NCBI GenBank assembly: GCA_018969115.1 | Contig: JAGWYZ010000010.1 | Location: forward strand, 1-35,031 | From: Chloroflexota bacterium | Lineage (GTDB): Bacteria; Chloroflexota; Anaerolineae; J036; Brachytrichaceae | Direction: 5' to 3' | Length of the DNA stretch: 35,031 nt | Shown: one piece after another, positions 24,158 to 33,378 of the stretch | How positions within the stretch are numbered: the stretch's first letter is position 1 | Layout: each line of letters starts with the position of its first letter | Made by a program: the position numbers and the translations under genes | Notes under the pieces: model-generated | Seen by the model: only the letters and a program-made list of their open reading frames with translations | Database searches by the model: none | What the model was told of the DNA's origin: nothing

Positions 24158-24859
24158 TTATCGTTCCCGTTCCTTCTGTGAGGATTGTTGGGTGCGGGTT
24201 GGGCGAGTTATCTCTTTTGCTTGCGCACCGGGTAATACTTCACCTTTATAAATCCACACTTTTACACCAATCCGACCATAAGTCGTCGCAGCTTCAGCTT
24301 GAGCATAATCAATATCAGCGCGGAGCGTACCACGCGGAATTCGACCTTCCATATGCTTATCTGTACGCTTCATATCAGAACCGTTCAAACGCCCTGCACA
24401 CTCAATCTTAACACCATGAGCGCCTTTTTGCATGGTAGTTTGAATTGCCTTTTTCATTGCGCGTGTATGTGGAATACGGCGTTCAATTTGTTGTGCAATA
24501 TTCTCGGCAACCAAATAAGCAACCAAGTCAGGCTGTGTAATTTCTTCAATATCGAGCTTGACTTTTTTACCAGTCATACGCTCAATACCTTCTCGAATTG
24601 CCTTTACTTGAGCACCCTTGCGCCCAATCACAATTCCCGGACGAGCCGTATGCACAGTAACGTGCAATTGATTCGGCGGAAATCGTTCAATAATGACATC
24701 GGCAACACCAGCTTTGTCCATTTCTTTACGCAAATAACTGCGCAGACTAAAGTCTTCTTGCAAAAGCTTAGTGTAGTCACGCTTAGAGGCAAACCAGCGG
24801 CTCTTCCAGTCGCGGATCACGCCCAATCGGAATCCATAAGGATGAACTTTTCGACCCAT
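24158..24859 (-). CDS. rpsC: Ribosomal protein S3
   Basis: 233 residues; forms the mRNA entry site with S4 and S5 and contributes helicase activity. MGRKVHPYGFRLGVIRDWKSRWFASK opens it. The KH domain is RPGIVIGRKGAQVKAIREGIERMTGKKVKLDIEEI at about 74-108, followed by the C-terminal domain with GRLNGSDMKRTDKHMEGRIPRGTLRADIDYAQAEAATTYGRIGVKVWIYKGEVLPG. Eighty nt separate it from rplV. Confidence 0.98.
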   Translation of the reverse strand: MGRKVHPYGFRLGVIRDWKSRWFASKRDYTKLLQEDFSLRSYLRKEMDKAGVADVIIERFPPNQLHVTVHTARPGIVIGRKGAQVKAIREGIERMTGKKVKLDIEEITQPDLVAYLVAENIAQQIERRIPHTRAMKKAIQTTMQKGAHGVKIECAGRLNGSDMKRTDKHMEGRIPRGTLRADIDYAQAEAATTYGRIGVKVWIYKGEVLPGAQAKEITRPTRTQQSSQKERER

Positions 24860-24939
24860 ACTTTTTACGTTGATTGATTGACTAGTTGATTAGTTTTGCA
24901 CTATGTCACCAATGTAAACCCATCAACCAATTAACAAAT

Positions 24940-25311
24940 TTACTCAGCCGCCTCACCAACAACCACGTTAATGTGGCACGACTTGCGCTCAATCGGACGG
25001 AACCGACCACGCGCGCCAAAGCGACGCCAGCTACGGCTGGGGCCGCCATCAACCCAAATTTGCTTTACCACCAAATCATTGGGGCTTAGCGAATGGCGAT
25101 CTGTGGCATTTGCAACAGCAGATTGAATTGCTTTGCTCACTGGCTCAGCAGCCGCCTTTGGCGTGAAACGCAACAAAGTCAAAGCGTCAACAGCTTTTTT
25201 ACCACGCACTAAATCGACGACCAAACGAACTTTCTGGGCCGACATACCAATATGACGGGCGATTGACATCGCTTCATTACTAGACAACTTACTTGAAACT
25301 TTTTGTCCCAT
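24940..25311 (-). CDS. rplV: Ribosomal protein L22
   Basis: 123 residues. ARHIGMSAQKVRLVVDLVRGKKAVDALTLLRFTPKAAAEPVSKAIQSAVANA is the conserved core, and the C-terminal hairpin lining the exit tunnel reads RSWRRFGARGRFRPIERKSCHINVVVGE. It lies 3 nt after rpsS. Confidence 0.97.
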   Translation of the reverse strand: MGQKVSSKLSSNEAMSIARHIGMSAQKVRLVVDLVRGKKAVDALTLLRFTPKAAAEPVSKAIQSAVANATDRHSLSPNDLVVKQIWVDGGPSRSWRRFGARGRFRPIERKSCHINVVVGEAAE

Positions 25312-25314
25312 GGT

Positions 25315-25593
25315 TTACTTATCATCCTTCGAATCTTTCGAAATATGTCCACGGAAGGTTCGTGTTGGTGCAAATTCACCTAACTTGTGGCCAACCATGT
25401 TCTCAGTTACATAAATGGGAACATGACGCCGCCCATCATGCACAGCAATTGTGTGACCTACCATTTGCGGGAAGATCGTAGATGAACGTGACCAAGTTTT
25501 TAATACTTTTTTCTCGCCCTTTGTATTCATTGTCTCAACACGTTTGAGCAATTTTGCGTCTACAAAGGGGCCTTTTTTCAGAGATCGTGACAT
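25315..25593 (-). CDS. rpsS: Ribosomal protein S19
   Basis: 92 residues; 30S head protein that contacts the 50S and the A-site finger. [71 protein letters not shown] are family-diagnostic. The ATG lies 3 nt after the rplB stop. Confidence 0.98.
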   Translation of the reverse strand: MSRSLKKGPFVDAKLLKRVETMNTKGEKKVLKTWSRSSTIFPQMVGHTIAVHDGRRHVPIYVTENMVGHKLGEFAPTRTFRGHISKDSKDDK

Positions 25594-25596
25594 AGC

Positions 25597-26424
25597 TTAC
25601 TTAGTCCTCCGACGAATAATAAATTTATTCGTGCGCTTGTTACGGCGCGTCTTAACACCCAATGCTGGCTTACCCCATGGGGTCTTAGGACTGGGCATAC
25701 CAATTGGCGAACGGCCTTCACCGCCACCATGTGGGTGAGAGGCTGGGTCCATAGCGATACCGCGAACACTCGGTCGAATACCCAAATGGCGGCTGCGACC
25801 GGCTTTACCTAACTTGATATTGCCATGATCTGTATTCCCAACTTGGCCGATCGTCGCCATACAAGCTTGTAGTATCATGCGGGTTTCACCGCTTGGCATA
25901 CGCAAGGTTGCATAATCGCCTTCTTTCGCTAACAATTGTGCACCGGCACCAGCCGAGCGCACCATTTGTGCACCTTTTCCCGGGCGCAGTTCAATAGCAT
26001 GAACCGTAGTACCAACCGGAATATTTGTTAATGGCATCGAATTACCAACCTTTGCCTCAGCATCAGGTCCGCTCATCACATCATCACCCACTTTCAAACC
26101 AATAGGGGCAATAATATAGCGCTTCTCGCCATCAGCGTAGTGCAACAAGGCAATACGTGACGAACGATTCGGGTCATATTCAATGGTAGCAACACGCGCT
26201 GGCACACCAAATTTATTGCGCTTAAAATCGATAATGCGATATGCGCGTTTGTGTCCGCCACCTTGATGGCGTGTGGTAACCCGACCAAAAGCATTGCGCC
26301 CACCACGTTGACGCAAATCAGTCACTAAAGACTTTTCTGGCGTATCACGTGTAATGTCAGAAAAATCTGACATCGTCATCATGCGCTTGCTGGGTGTAGT
26401 CGGTTTAAATGACTTAATTGCCAT
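25597..26424 (-). CDS. rplB: Ribosomal protein L2
   Basis: 275 residues; one of the proteins nearest the peptidyl-transferase centre. [43 protein letters not shown] and [24 protein letters not shown] are standard. The C-terminal loop reads [18 protein letters not shown] where most bacteria have [13 protein letters not shown]: the histidine is kept but the Asp before it is Ser. The start codon overlaps the rplW stop by 1 nt (TAATG). Confidence 0.98.
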   Translation of the reverse strand: MAIKSFKPTTPSKRMMTMSDFSDITRDTPEKSLVTDLRQRGGRNAFGRVTTRHQGGGHKRAYRIIDFKRNKFGVPARVATIEYDPNRSSRIALLHYADGEKRYIIAPIGLKVGDDVMSGPDAEAKVGNSMPLTNIPVGTTVHAIELRPGKGAQMVRSAGAGAQLLAKEGDYATLRMPSGETRMILQACMATIGQVGNTDHGNIKLGKAGRSRHLGIRPSVRGIAMDPASHPHGGGEGRSPIGMPSPKTPWGKPALGVKTRRNKRTNKFIIRRRTK

Positions 26425-26726
26425 TATGCTACCCCCTCAAATATGCCAATACGATCGGTAGGTCGCACTTGCACAACAGCTTTTTTCCATTCTGATTGGC
26501 GGATCATTGAGCGGCGTGTTCGTTGATTACGTTTCATTTTCTTTGGCATCACGGCAATATTGACACGTGTTACCTTTACATCAAAAGCAATCTCTACCGC
26601 TTCCTTAATTTGCTGCTTATTGGCACGACCATCAACTTCAAAGGCATACTGTGGCGACTCATAACCAGTCTGCCATGTCGTCTTCTCAGTAATGAGCGGG
26701 CGTCTCAGCACTTCATATGGATGCAT
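26424..26726 (-). CDS. rplW: Ribosomal protein L23
   Basis: 100 residues; the exit-tunnel docking site for trigger factor and [61 protein letters not shown] and [19 protein letters not shown] are typical. The 113-nt gap upstream (to rplD) is A/T-rich without a clear structure. Confidence 0.97.
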   Translation of the reverse strand: MHPYEVLRRPLITEKTTWQTGYESPQYAFEVDGRANKQQIKEAVEIAFDVKVTRVNIAVMPKKMKRNQRTRRSMIRQSEWKKAVVQVRPTDRIGIFEGVA

Positions 26727-26839
26727 CTTTCGTTCCTCTTGTTTTGCAGGCGCAATACTTAATGTAACGCCTATACTTTCTCAATTTATGCACTTAAACA
26801 TTAGCCTTAAATTCAAAAACTAATATTTAAATTTTCAAA

Positions 26840-27457
26840 TTAACCGAGCCACTCCTCAACCTTCTTCAGAGTATCGAGTGATAAAACCAACTTGTCGTGT
26901 GTAAAAATATCACGAATATTGAGATAACCCGACAAAAGTGTTTTATGGCCTTCGGTATTGCGAGCAGCACGTTCCAAATTTTCATTGTGTGCTGGCAAAA
27001 CCACCAAACCCTTGTTTACCTCTAATGCCTTCATTGCATTAACAAAATCTTTAGTCTTGGCTTGTCCCAAGTCAAAAGAGTCAACCACAACTATTTCTTG
27101 ATCAAGGCACTTTTGAGTTAAAGCGCTACGAATAGCACCACGCACCATCTTTTTGGGCATGGCCTGAACATAGCTGCGAACCACTGGACCAAAAGCAACA
27201 CCGCCACCCACCCAATGTGGGGCCTTGCGGCTACCTTGACGCGCATTGCCTGTGCCTTTTTGCGCAAATGCTTTCTTCTTTGTGCGATTGACTTCAGCAC
27301 GTGTCTTCACTTTGTGGGTTCCGAGATGTGCATTTGCATTTTGGCGCAACAAGGACTGATGCATTAATGCCTGATTGACTTCAACACTAAAAATGTTGTC
27401 TGGCAATTCAACTTCGCCTACTTGCTGCCCTTGGAGATTTTTGACTGCGATTTTCAT
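26840..27457 (-). CDS. rplD: Ribosomal protein L4
   Basis: 205 residues. The tunnel-lining loop is present: TRAEVNRTKKKAFAQKGTGNARQGSRKAPHWVGGGVAFGPVVRSYVQAMPKK. The globular part includes AIRSALTQKC and the end DIFTHDKLVLSLDTLKKVEEWLG. The start overlaps the rplC stop by 4 nt (ATGA), so the two are translationally coupled. L4 autoregulates the S10 operon in enterics; a leader comparable to that is not seen before rpsJ here, but a 224-nt gap precedes rplC. Confidence 0.97.
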   Translation of the reverse strand: MKIAVKNLQGQQVGEVELPDNIFSVEVNQALMHQSLLRQNANAHLGTHKVKTRAEVNRTKKKAFAQKGTGNARQGSRKAPHWVGGGVAFGPVVRSYVQAMPKKMVRGAIRSALTQKCLDQEIVVVDSFDLGQAKTKDFVNAMKALEVNKGLVVLPAHNENLERAARNTEGHKTLLSGYLNIRDIFTHDKLVLSLDTLKKVEEWLG

Positions 27458-28122
27458 GCTTTTTTCGCCTCCTTAATCACCACCACGCCACCATTTGCAC
27501 CTGGAACAGAGCCAGCAACCGCAATCAAATTACGCTCGACATCGACCATCATTACCTTAAGTCGGACTGAAGTGCGGGCTTCATCACCGAAGTGACCAGC
27601 CATGCGAGTACCCTTTTCAACGTGGCCAATGCCTGTACCTGCACCAATGGAGCCCGGTGCGCGTTCACGGTCTGAGGCACCGTGTGTTTTCTTTTGGCGA
27701 TGAAACCCGTGGCGCTTGATGTTACCTGCAAAACCACGCCCCTTAGACGTGCCAGAGATGTCTACAAATTCGCCAGCCTTAAAAATATCGGCTTTAACAA
27801 CATCACCAGCTTTCATACCATCAACAGCTTTAATACGATTTTCGTATAAATGCTTAACCGGTGGAACACCCGCCAATTCTTTGCGCTTTGGATATTTTGT
27901 ATTTGGGGCTAAGTTGCCCAAATGTCCGAGCTCACCGCGTGACAACTTCTTGGCCTGAACTTCGCCGAATCCAAGTTGGATGGCATCATAGCCTTCTTTT
28001 GCCATTGTCTTAATTTGCGTTACGTAGTTTGGTCCCGCTTCAATTACGGTAACCCCTGTAACGTTGCCCTTTTCATCAAAGAGCTGGGTCATGCCGACCT
28101 TTCGGCCAATCAGCTTCTTCAT
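27454..28122 (-). CDS. rplC: Ribosomal protein L3
   Basis: 222 residues; binds near the 3' end of 23S rRNA. MKKLIGRKVGMTQLFDEKGNVTGVTVIEAGPNYV at the start, and the conserved loop KGRGFAGNIKRHGFHRQKKTHGASDRERAPGSIGAGTGIGHVEKGTRMAGHFGDEARTSVRLKV. No clear Shine-Dalgarno sequence precedes the ATG at 28122. Confidence 0.98.
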   Translation of the reverse strand: MKKLIGRKVGMTQLFDEKGNVTGVTVIEAGPNYVTQIKTMAKEGYDAIQLGFGEVQAKKLSRGELGHLGNLAPNTKYPKRKELAGVPPVKHLYENRIKAVDGMKAGDVVKADIFKAGEFVDISGTSKGRGFAGNIKRHGFHRQKKTHGASDRERAPGSIGAGTGIGHVEKGTRMAGHFGDEARTSVRLKVMMVDVERNLIAVAGSVPGANGGVVVIKEAKKA

Positions 28123-28346
28123 ATTTCAATCATTGGCATAAAAGCGCATGTGGGCGCTTTAGCTTGACTGTGCTTCAGGATCATTGGCTGATGGTTACTT
28201 GGGAAGATAGTCTGCTGCTTACCGATAAGTCCAGACGAGCGCCATCAGCATAATCCCTATATTCGGTTGTTAAGAATTAGAAATTTTTCGAGATCACGAT
28301 TTAACCGCAAAAGTGCAATTTAACCGCAAAATTACCCCATTACTAA
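28123..28346 (-). promoter_or_regulatory. Long rpsJ-rplC intergenic region with hairpin and direct repeats
   Basis: At 224 nt this is the largest gap in the ribosomal run. Just before rplC on the minus strand, AAAGCGC and GCGCTTT pair around a short loop and are followed by a T-rich stretch. Near the rpsJ stop, two 14-bp direct copies of ATTTAACCGCAAAA occur at 28299-28312 and 28318-28331. No ORF, tRNA or convincing promoter was found. Its size and structure suggest an internal regulatory or processing point. Confidence 0.4.
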
Positions 28347-28655
28347 TTACAACTTAATTTCGATATCTACGCCTGCAGGCAAATTCAACCGCATCAGGTT
28401 TTCGATTGTCTTCGAATCTGGATCCATAACATCAATCAAACGCTTATGGGTACGGATTTCAAAGTGTTCATGCGAGTCTTTATCGATATAAGGCGAGCGC
28501 CGAACCGTAAAACGCTCAATTTTTGTCGGCAGTGGCACGGGGCCAACCACCGTAGCGCCAGCACGCTCTGCGTTTTCTACGATTCGCTGCGCCGACATAT
28601 CGAGCGAGCGATGATCATATGCTTTTAGCCGAATTCGAAGTCTTTGCTTTGCCAT
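28347..28655 (-). CDS. rpsJ: Ribosomal protein S10
   Basis: 102 residues from the ATG at 28655 ([18 protein letters not shown]). The frame extends another 16 codons upstream, but these encode the gap hairpin and are not conserved. Other landmarks: [66 protein letters not shown]10 also serves NusB-dependent antitermination. It follows tuf by 71 nt. Confidence 0.97.
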   Translation of the reverse strand: MAKQRLRIRLKAYDHRSLDMSAQRIVENAERAGATVVGPVPLPTKIERFTVRRSPYIDKDSHEHFEIRTHKRLIDVMDPDSKTIENLMRLNLPAGVDIEIKL

Positions 28656-28669
28656 CTTTTTACTTTTGG

Positions 28670-28719
28670 TTTTGAATTTTGGATTTTGAGTTGATAAGCT
28701 CAAAATCCAAAATTCAAAA
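28670..28719. repeat. Perfect 21-bp inverted-repeat element in the tuf-rpsJ gap
   Basis: Arm 28670-28690 (TTTTGAATTTTGGATTTTGA plus G) is the exact reverse complement of 28699-28719. The 8-nt loop can close further through TT/AG pairing. The arms consist of TTTTGAA and TTTTGGA-type words. It occupies nearly the whole gap between the tuf stop and rpsJ start. Confidence 0.85.
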
Positions 28720-28726
28720 TCACAAA

Positions 28727-29926
28727 TTAGCCTAACACCTTGGTAATGGTGCCAGCGCCCACTGTCAAACCACCTTCACGAATGGCGAATTTTGAACCTT
28801 GTTCCAAAGCGACGGGTGCAATCAATTGCACTTTCATCGTCACGTTGTCACCAGGCATCACCATCTCTACCCCTTCCGGCAAGGTCACATTCCCTGTCAC
28901 ATCCATCGTGCGGATGTAGAACTGGGGGCGATACCCTGTGAAGAATGACTTGTGGCGCCCCCCTTCATCTTTGCGCAACACGTATACTTGTGCTTCAAAT
29001 GTGTCATGTGGCTTAATTGAGCCAGGCTTGGCCAACACCATACCGCGCTCAACATCTTCACGTTCAATACCACGCAACAACGCACCGCAGTTGTCACCAG
29101 CATCGGCGCTTTCAAGCACCTTGTGGAACATTTCCAAACCCGTCGCAGTCGTGGTGCGGGTATCCCTCAGACCCACGATTTCGACCGTATCGCCAACCTT
29201 AATCGAACCACGCTCAACACGACCCGTCACTACTGTGCCACGTCCTTTAATCGAGAACACGTCTTCAACGGGCATCATAAATGGCTTGTCGGTCTCACGC
29301 ACAGGTTGTGGAATATAAGAATCGCAGGCATCCATCAATTCTAAAATGGGCTTGTATTCAGGCGCATTAATGTCTTTGCTGGTGCTTTCCAAGGCCTTCA
29401 TTCCTGAACCACGAATGATTGGGGTGGCATCGCCCGGAAAACCATACTTGTCGAGCAATTCGCGCAATTCCATCTCGACCAATTCCAACAATTCTGGGTC
29501 ATCCATCATGTCGACCTTGTTCAAGAAACACACAATGCTTGGCACTTCTACTTGGCGGGCAAGCAACACGTGTTCTTTGGTTTGGGGCATTGGGCCATCT
29601 GGTGCACTAACTACCAAAATTGCACCGTCAACTTGAGCTGCACCGGTGATCATGTTCTTAATATAGTCACGGTGACCGGGCATGTCGACGTGGGCATAAT
29701 GGCGCTTCTCGGTCTCATATTCGACGTGAGCAATGCTGATCGTAATACCACGGGCCTTTTCTTCAGGAGCCTTGTCAATTTGATCATAGGCCATGAAGCT
29801 GGCGCCGCCTTTCATCGCCAATACTTTGGTGATTGCAGCGGTCAAGGTCGTCTTGCCGTGATCTACGTGCCCCATCGTGCCGATGTTTAAGTGGGGCTTA
29901 GTTCTTACAAATTTCTCTTTTGCCAT
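28727..29926 (-). CDS. tuf: Elongation factor Tu
   Basis: 399 residues; the GTPase that delivers aminoacyl-tRNA to the ribosome. P-loop GHVDHGKT at 19-26, switch I RGITI at 60-64, NKVD at 136-139, and domain 2 [13 protein letters not shown]. Two conserved positions are changed: the switch II motif is DMPGHRDY (81-88) where DCPGHADY is nearly universal, and the C-terminal EGGRTVGAG reads EGGLTVGAG. The catalytic His85 is kept. Long stretches match my recollection of Chloroflexus EF-Tu. fusA lies 38 nt upstream. The start is the ATG at 29926. Confidence 0.98.
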   Translation of the reverse strand: MAKEKFVRTKPHLNIGTMGHVDHGKTTLTAAITKVLAMKGGASFMAYDQIDKAPEEKARGITISIAHVEYETEKRHYAHVDMPGHRDYIKNMITGAAQVDGAILVVSAPDGPMPQTKEHVLLARQVEVPSIVCFLNKVDMMDDPELLELVEMELRELLDKYGFPGDATPIIRGSGMKALESTSKDINAPEYKPILELMDACDSYIPQPVRETDKPFMMPVEDVFSIKGRGTVVTGRVERGSIKVGDTVEIVGLRDTRTTTATGLEMFHKVLESADAGDNCGALLRGIEREDVERGMVLAKPGSIKPHDTFEAQVYVLRKDEGGRHKSFFTGYRPQFYIRTMDVTGNVTLPEGVEMVMPGDNVTMKVQLIAPVALEQGSKFAIREGGLTVGAGTITKVLG

Positions 29927-29964
29927 CTCTCTTTTCTATCTCCAGTAATGAGTGACGAATCACT

Positions 29965-32058
29965 CTATTTCGTGTTTTTACCAATCAACTCATCAGCCAA
30001 ATTCTTGGGTAATTGGGCGTAATGGTTAAATTCCATCACAAAGTTTCCGCGTCCTTGCGTCATACCACGTAATTCGGTCGCATAACCAAACATTTCACTC
30101 AGCGGAACATCGGCGTTAACAGCCTGTGCGTTACCACGGTCTTCAATACTATGAATGGCACCGCGTCGAGAATTTAAGTTACCAACGACCGAGCCTGTAT
30201 AGGCTTCGGGTACAACAACTTCAACCTTCATGATGGGTTCCATCACAACACCTCTGGCCTTGGCAACAGCTTCTTTAATTGCAAAAGATCCTGCAATTTT
30301 GAACGCCATTTCAGATGAGTCAACTTCATGGAAAGACCCATCAACCAAATGAACCTTCACATCGACCATCGGGTAGCCCGCAATGATGCCAGCATCTAAA
30401 GCTTCTTTAATGCCTTTTTCTACTGCTGGAATGTATTCACGTGGAATCGCACCGCCAACAATTTCATTAAGAAATAAAAAGCCTTTACCGGTTTCATTTG
30501 GTTCAATTTCAATTGCACAATCACCAAATTGGCCTTTGCCACCCGACTGACGTTTGAAAGTACCACGAGCAGCCGCAGCCTTTGTGATCGTCTCACGATA
30601 GGCTACACTAGGTCGCCCAGTCTTCACCTCAACATTGTATTCGCGCTTCATACGGTCAACAATCACATCAAGGTGCAACTCGCCCATACCCGCTAGTGTG
30701 GTTTGACCAGTTTCAGCATCAGTCGCATAATGTAACGTCGGATCTTCATCCGACAAGGCACGTAGCGCCTTACCCATTTTGTCTTGATCGACTGTTGTCT
30801 TTGGCTCAACTGAAATCTTAACCACAGGCTCTGGGAAAGAGATCTTCTCAAGCAAAATAGGTTGATCGATATCGCTTAAGGTATCACCCGTAATCGAGTC
30901 TTTTAGACCTTGTGATACACCAATATTACCTGCGCTAACCGATGTAATCGGCTCGCGTTTATTCGCATGCATTTGAAACAAGCGTGAAATACGCTCTTGC
31001 TTGCCTTTGCTGGTATTAATAACTGTTTCGCCTTGCGAAACCACCCCAGAATAAACACGGAAGAAAGCCAACTTACCCATCCCCGTTGGATCGGTAATCA
31101 CCTTAAATACCAAAGCTGAAAATGGTTCTTTGGAATTAGGATTGCGCGTAATGGGTTGTTCGGTAACAGGATGAATACCCGTTGTGGCTGGTACATCTAA
31201 TGGCGAAGGCAGATAAGCAGCAACAGCATCCAGCACCAATTGCACCCCTTTATTCTTTAGTGCCGAGCCACAAAATACCGGGAACAACTTACGTTTAATA
31301 GTAGCATCACGAATTGCCGGAATCATTTCCTCGATGGTCGGAGTTTCTCCCTCCAAATATTTCAACATCAAGTCATCGTTGGTTTCAGCTAATGTTTCAA
31401 TCATCTTCTCGCGGGCAGCTTTAGCCGCAGCCTGATGGCTAGCCGGAATTGGACCACGGGTGATTTCTGTGCCCTTGTCGCCTGAAAAGGTGACATATTC
31501 CATTTTCAATAGATCGATGATACCAGCAAAATCTGACTCTAGCCCAACGTTCAATTGCATCACCAAGGGCTTGGCGGCAAGTCGGTCTACAATCATGCTA
31601 ATGCATCGCTCTAAGCTTGCGCCGGTGCGATCGAGCTTATTAACAAAACAAATACGGGGAACACCATATTTATCAGCCTGACGCCATACAGTCTCTGATT
31701 GTGGCTCTACACCGGCCACACCGTCAAACACTACAACGCCGCCGTCTAACACACGCAATGAACGCTGCACTTCAACTGTAAAGTCGATATGCCCCGGAGT
31801 GTCAATCAAATTGATTTGAATCTCTTTTCCTTCGGGTGTTTTCCAAAAACATGTTGTTGCCGCAGCCGTAATGGTAATACCGCGCTCTTGTTCTTGCGCC
31901 ATATAGTCCATCACGGCAGCGCCTTCGTGTACTTCACCGATTTTATAAGTTCGGCCTGTATAGTACAAAACGCGTTCTGACGTTGTGGTCTTGCCAGCGT
32001 CGATGTGCGCAATAATACCAATATTGCGTATGTCGTGTAACGGATACTCTTTACTCAT
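29965..32058 (-). CDS. fusA: Elongation factor G
   Basis: 697 residues; the translocase GTPase. P-loop AHIDAGKTT at 17-25, switch [18 protein letters not shown] and NKLD are all intact. Later domains include [38 protein letters not shown] and the domain IV/V end [31 protein letters not shown] small GAGTGA-CGAA-TCACTC hairpin (29950-29965) touches its stop codon. The start is the ATG at 32058. Confidence 0.98.
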   Translation of the reverse strand: MSKEYPLHDIRNIGIIAHIDAGKTTTSERVLYYTGRTYKIGEVHEGAAVMDYMAQEQERGITITAAATTCFWKTPEGKEIQINLIDTPGHIDFTVEVQRSLRVLDGGVVVFDGVAGVEPQSETVWRQADKYGVPRICFVNKLDRTGASLERCISMIVDRLAAKPLVMQLNVGLESDFAGIIDLLKMEYVTFSGDKGTEITRGPIPASHQAAAKAAREKMIETLAETNDDLMLKYLEGETPTIEEMIPAIRDATIKRKLFPVFCGSALKNKGVQLVLDAVAAYLPSPLDVPATTGIHPVTEQPITRNPNSKEPFSALVFKVITDPTGMGKLAFFRVYSGVVSQGETVINTSKGKQERISRLFQMHANKREPITSVSAGNIGVSQGLKDSITGDTLSDIDQPILLEKISFPEPVVKISVEPKTTVDQDKMGKALRALSDEDPTLHYATDAETGQTTLAGMGELHLDVIVDRMKREYNVEVKTGRPSVAYRETITKAAAARGTFKRQSGGKGQFGDCAIEIEPNETGKGFLFLNEIVGGAIPREYIPAVEKGIKEALDAGIIAGYPMVDVKVHLVDGSFHEVDSSEMAFKIAGSFAIKEAVAKARGVVMEPIMKVEVVVPEAYTGSVVGNLNSRRGAIHSIEDRGNAQAVNADVPLSEMFGYATELRGMTQGRGNFVMEFNHYAQLPKNLADELIGKNTK

Positions 32059-32140
32059 TGCTCAATTTCGTATTATTTTTTAATTTAGGCTTTAAAACAT
32101 TGTTTTTCAAAATAAATAGCCCAAAATCAAAAACTTAAAA

Positions 32141-32611
32141 CTACCAGCGGAAATGTGCAAATGCACGGTTCGACTCTGCCATTTTGTGAGTTTCCTCACG
32201 CTTTTTAATTGCTGCACCCGTATTATTTGCGGCATCCATCATCTCATTTGCCAATTTTTCGGCCATCGACTTGCCACTCCGCTTGCGGGCTTCACCAATC
32301 AGCCAACGCATTGCCAAGCTTTCTTTACGATGGGCATTTACTTCTACCGGTACTTGCAGCGTTGCACCACCAACACGGCGGGGCTTGACTTCTACATTGG
32401 GGCCAAGCTTATTCATAGCCTCTTCAAAAATAGAAAGGGCTGGCTTTTGTAGCTTGGTCTCAGCAATTTGCAATGCTGTATATACAACATTTTGCGCAAC
32501 ACTCTTCTTACCGCTGTACATAATGCGGTTGATCAAGCGCTGTAACACTTGACTGTTATAGCGTGTATCGGGCATCACAGGGCGCTTGGGGGGTTGATTT
32601 CGTCTTGGCAT
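32141..32611 (-). CDS. rpsG: Ribosomal protein S7
   Basis: 156 residues; primary binder of the 16S 3' domain, lining the E site. PDTRYNSQVLQRLINRIMYSGKKSVAQNVVYTALQ, then NVEVKPRRVGGATLQVPVEVNAHRKESLAMRWLIGEARKR and KREETHKMAESNRAFAHFRW, are typical. In E. coli S7 represses from the rpsL-rpsG gap; here that 71-nt gap is filled by a 23-bp perfect hairpin. Confidence 0.98.
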   Translation of the reverse strand: MPRRNQPPKRPVMPDTRYNSQVLQRLINRIMYSGKKSVAQNVVYTALQIAETKLQKPALSIFEEAMNKLGPNVEVKPRRVGGATLQVPVEVNAHRKESLAMRWLIGEARKRSGKSMAEKLANEMMDAANNTGAAIKKREETHKMAESNRAFAHFRW

Positions 32612-32624
32612 CTTACAATTTTCG

Positions 32625-32678
32625 ATTTACGATTTATGAGTTTGGATTGATATCGATCCAAACTCATAAATCGTAAAT
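32625..32678. repeat. Perfect 23-bp inverted-repeat element in the rpsL-rpsG gap
   Basis: Arm 32625-32647 is the exact reverse complement of 32656-32678. The 8-nt centre is itself nearly self-complementary (GATATC), so the whole 54 bp is almost a continuous palindrome. The element lies between the rpsL stop (32683) and rpsG start (32611) and covers most of the gap. Words such as ATTTACGATTTA recur in the rpsM-rpsK gap. Confidence 0.88.
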
Positions 32679-32682
32679 TAAT

Positions 32683-33159
32683 TTACTTCTTCTTTGCTGG
32701 TGCGGGTTTGCCACCTTTACCTACGGCAACAGGTGCGCCTTTCTTGGGGCGCTTAGCACCATATTTTGAGCGGCTTTGCATGCGCTTATCAACACCATCA
32801 GTGTCAAGCGTGCCACGAACGATGTGATAACGCACGCCCGGCAGGTCTTTAACACGACCACCACGCACCAGTACCACAGAGTGCTCTTGCAGCTTGTGCC
32901 CTTCACCGGGAATATATGCCGTCACTTCTGCGCCATTGCTTAAGCGTACGCGTGCAACTTTGCGCAAGGCTGAGTTTGGCTTCTTAGGAGTTTGAGTTCG
33001 AACGATAGTGCAAACACCACGTTTCTGTGGTGCGCCCTTGGGTTGCACAGTACGCTTGTTACCTTTTAAGGTATTGGTTGTAAATTGCAACTGAGGTGCC
33101 TTACTCAACGCCTTTTTCGGCTTTCGGCCCCTGCGGATCAATTGATTAATTGTCGGCAT
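32683..33159 (-). CDS. rpsL: Ribosomal protein S12
   Basis: 158 residues; at the decoding centre. The core [64 protein letters not shown] is intact, including both lysines associated with streptomycin sensitivity (in PKKPNSA and RVKDLPG). An N-terminal insertion between SKAPQ and GAPQKRGVC and a Lys-rich C-terminal tail make it about 20-30 residues longer than the E. coli protein. No Shine-Dalgarno sequence is visible before the ATG at 33159. It is the first gene of the ribosomal run, downstream of a strong promoter and a structured leader. Confidence 0.98.
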   Translation of the reverse strand: MPTINQLIRRGRKPKKALSKAPQLQFTTNTLKGNKRTVQPKGAPQKRGVCTIVRTQTPKKPNSALRKVARVRLSNGAEVTAYIPGEGHKLQEHSVVLVRGGRVKDLPGVRYHIVRGTLDTDGVDKRMQSRSKYGAKRPKKGAPVAVGKGGKPAPAKKK

Positions 33160-33371
33160 ACGTTTTTATGTTATACAAATCAAAGCATTTGCTGGATAAA
33201 ATTTATTTATGCGCTGAAATGGTCGCAGCAAATGCCTTACTTCTACGATCTTTTCACTTTGTCTTAGGCGCATAAAAGAGGCTAACTCTTTTCGAGTAGC
33301 CTCTTTTATTTCTTTAGTTCAGCTAATATTCGGGCGATCCAGGTAGTCACGCCTTTTACTTTTAAATTAGC
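33160..33371 (-). promoter_or_regulatory. Structured 5' leader of the rpsL operon
   Basis: About 212 nt between the predicted transcription start and the rpsL ATG. It holds two hairpins: an attenuator-like one at 33272-33309 (separate entry), and GCATTTGCTG (33226-33235 on the minus strand) pairing perfectly with CAGCAAATGC (33185-33194) across a 31-nt A/T-rich loop. No ORF or tRNA was found. A leader of this length and structure suggests regulation of ribosomal expression after initiation. Confidence 0.5.
33272..33309 (-). terminator. Attenuator-like or terminator hairpin in the str leader
   Basis: ATAAAAGAGGCTA (33272-33284) and TAGCCTCTTTTAT (33297-33309) pair perfectly over 13 bp. An inner CTC/GAG helix lies within the loop. 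On the minus strand TCTTTTATG follows the GC-rich stem, giving a short U-rich tract. It lies about 65 nt after the predicted rpsL transcription start and 113 nt before the gene, so it would either attenuate the operon or end transcripts of the upstream PLP-enzyme gene. Confidence 0.65.
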
Positions 33372-33378
33372 GGATGAT

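Noticed and set aside
23621-24411. Plus-strand ORFs opposite rplP, rpmC and rpsC
   Set aside because: Antisense frames of well-identified ribosomal genes with no independent support.
28656-28703. 16-codon N-terminal extension of rpsJ
   Set aside because: The added residues are the translation of the gap hairpin; family start is [16 protein letters not shown].
33310-33371. tRNA-like sequence in the str leader (GTTCAGCTAATATTCGGG, GATCCAGGTAG)
   Set aside because: No cloverleaf arms could be paired and the segment lies immediately downstream of the rpsL promoter.
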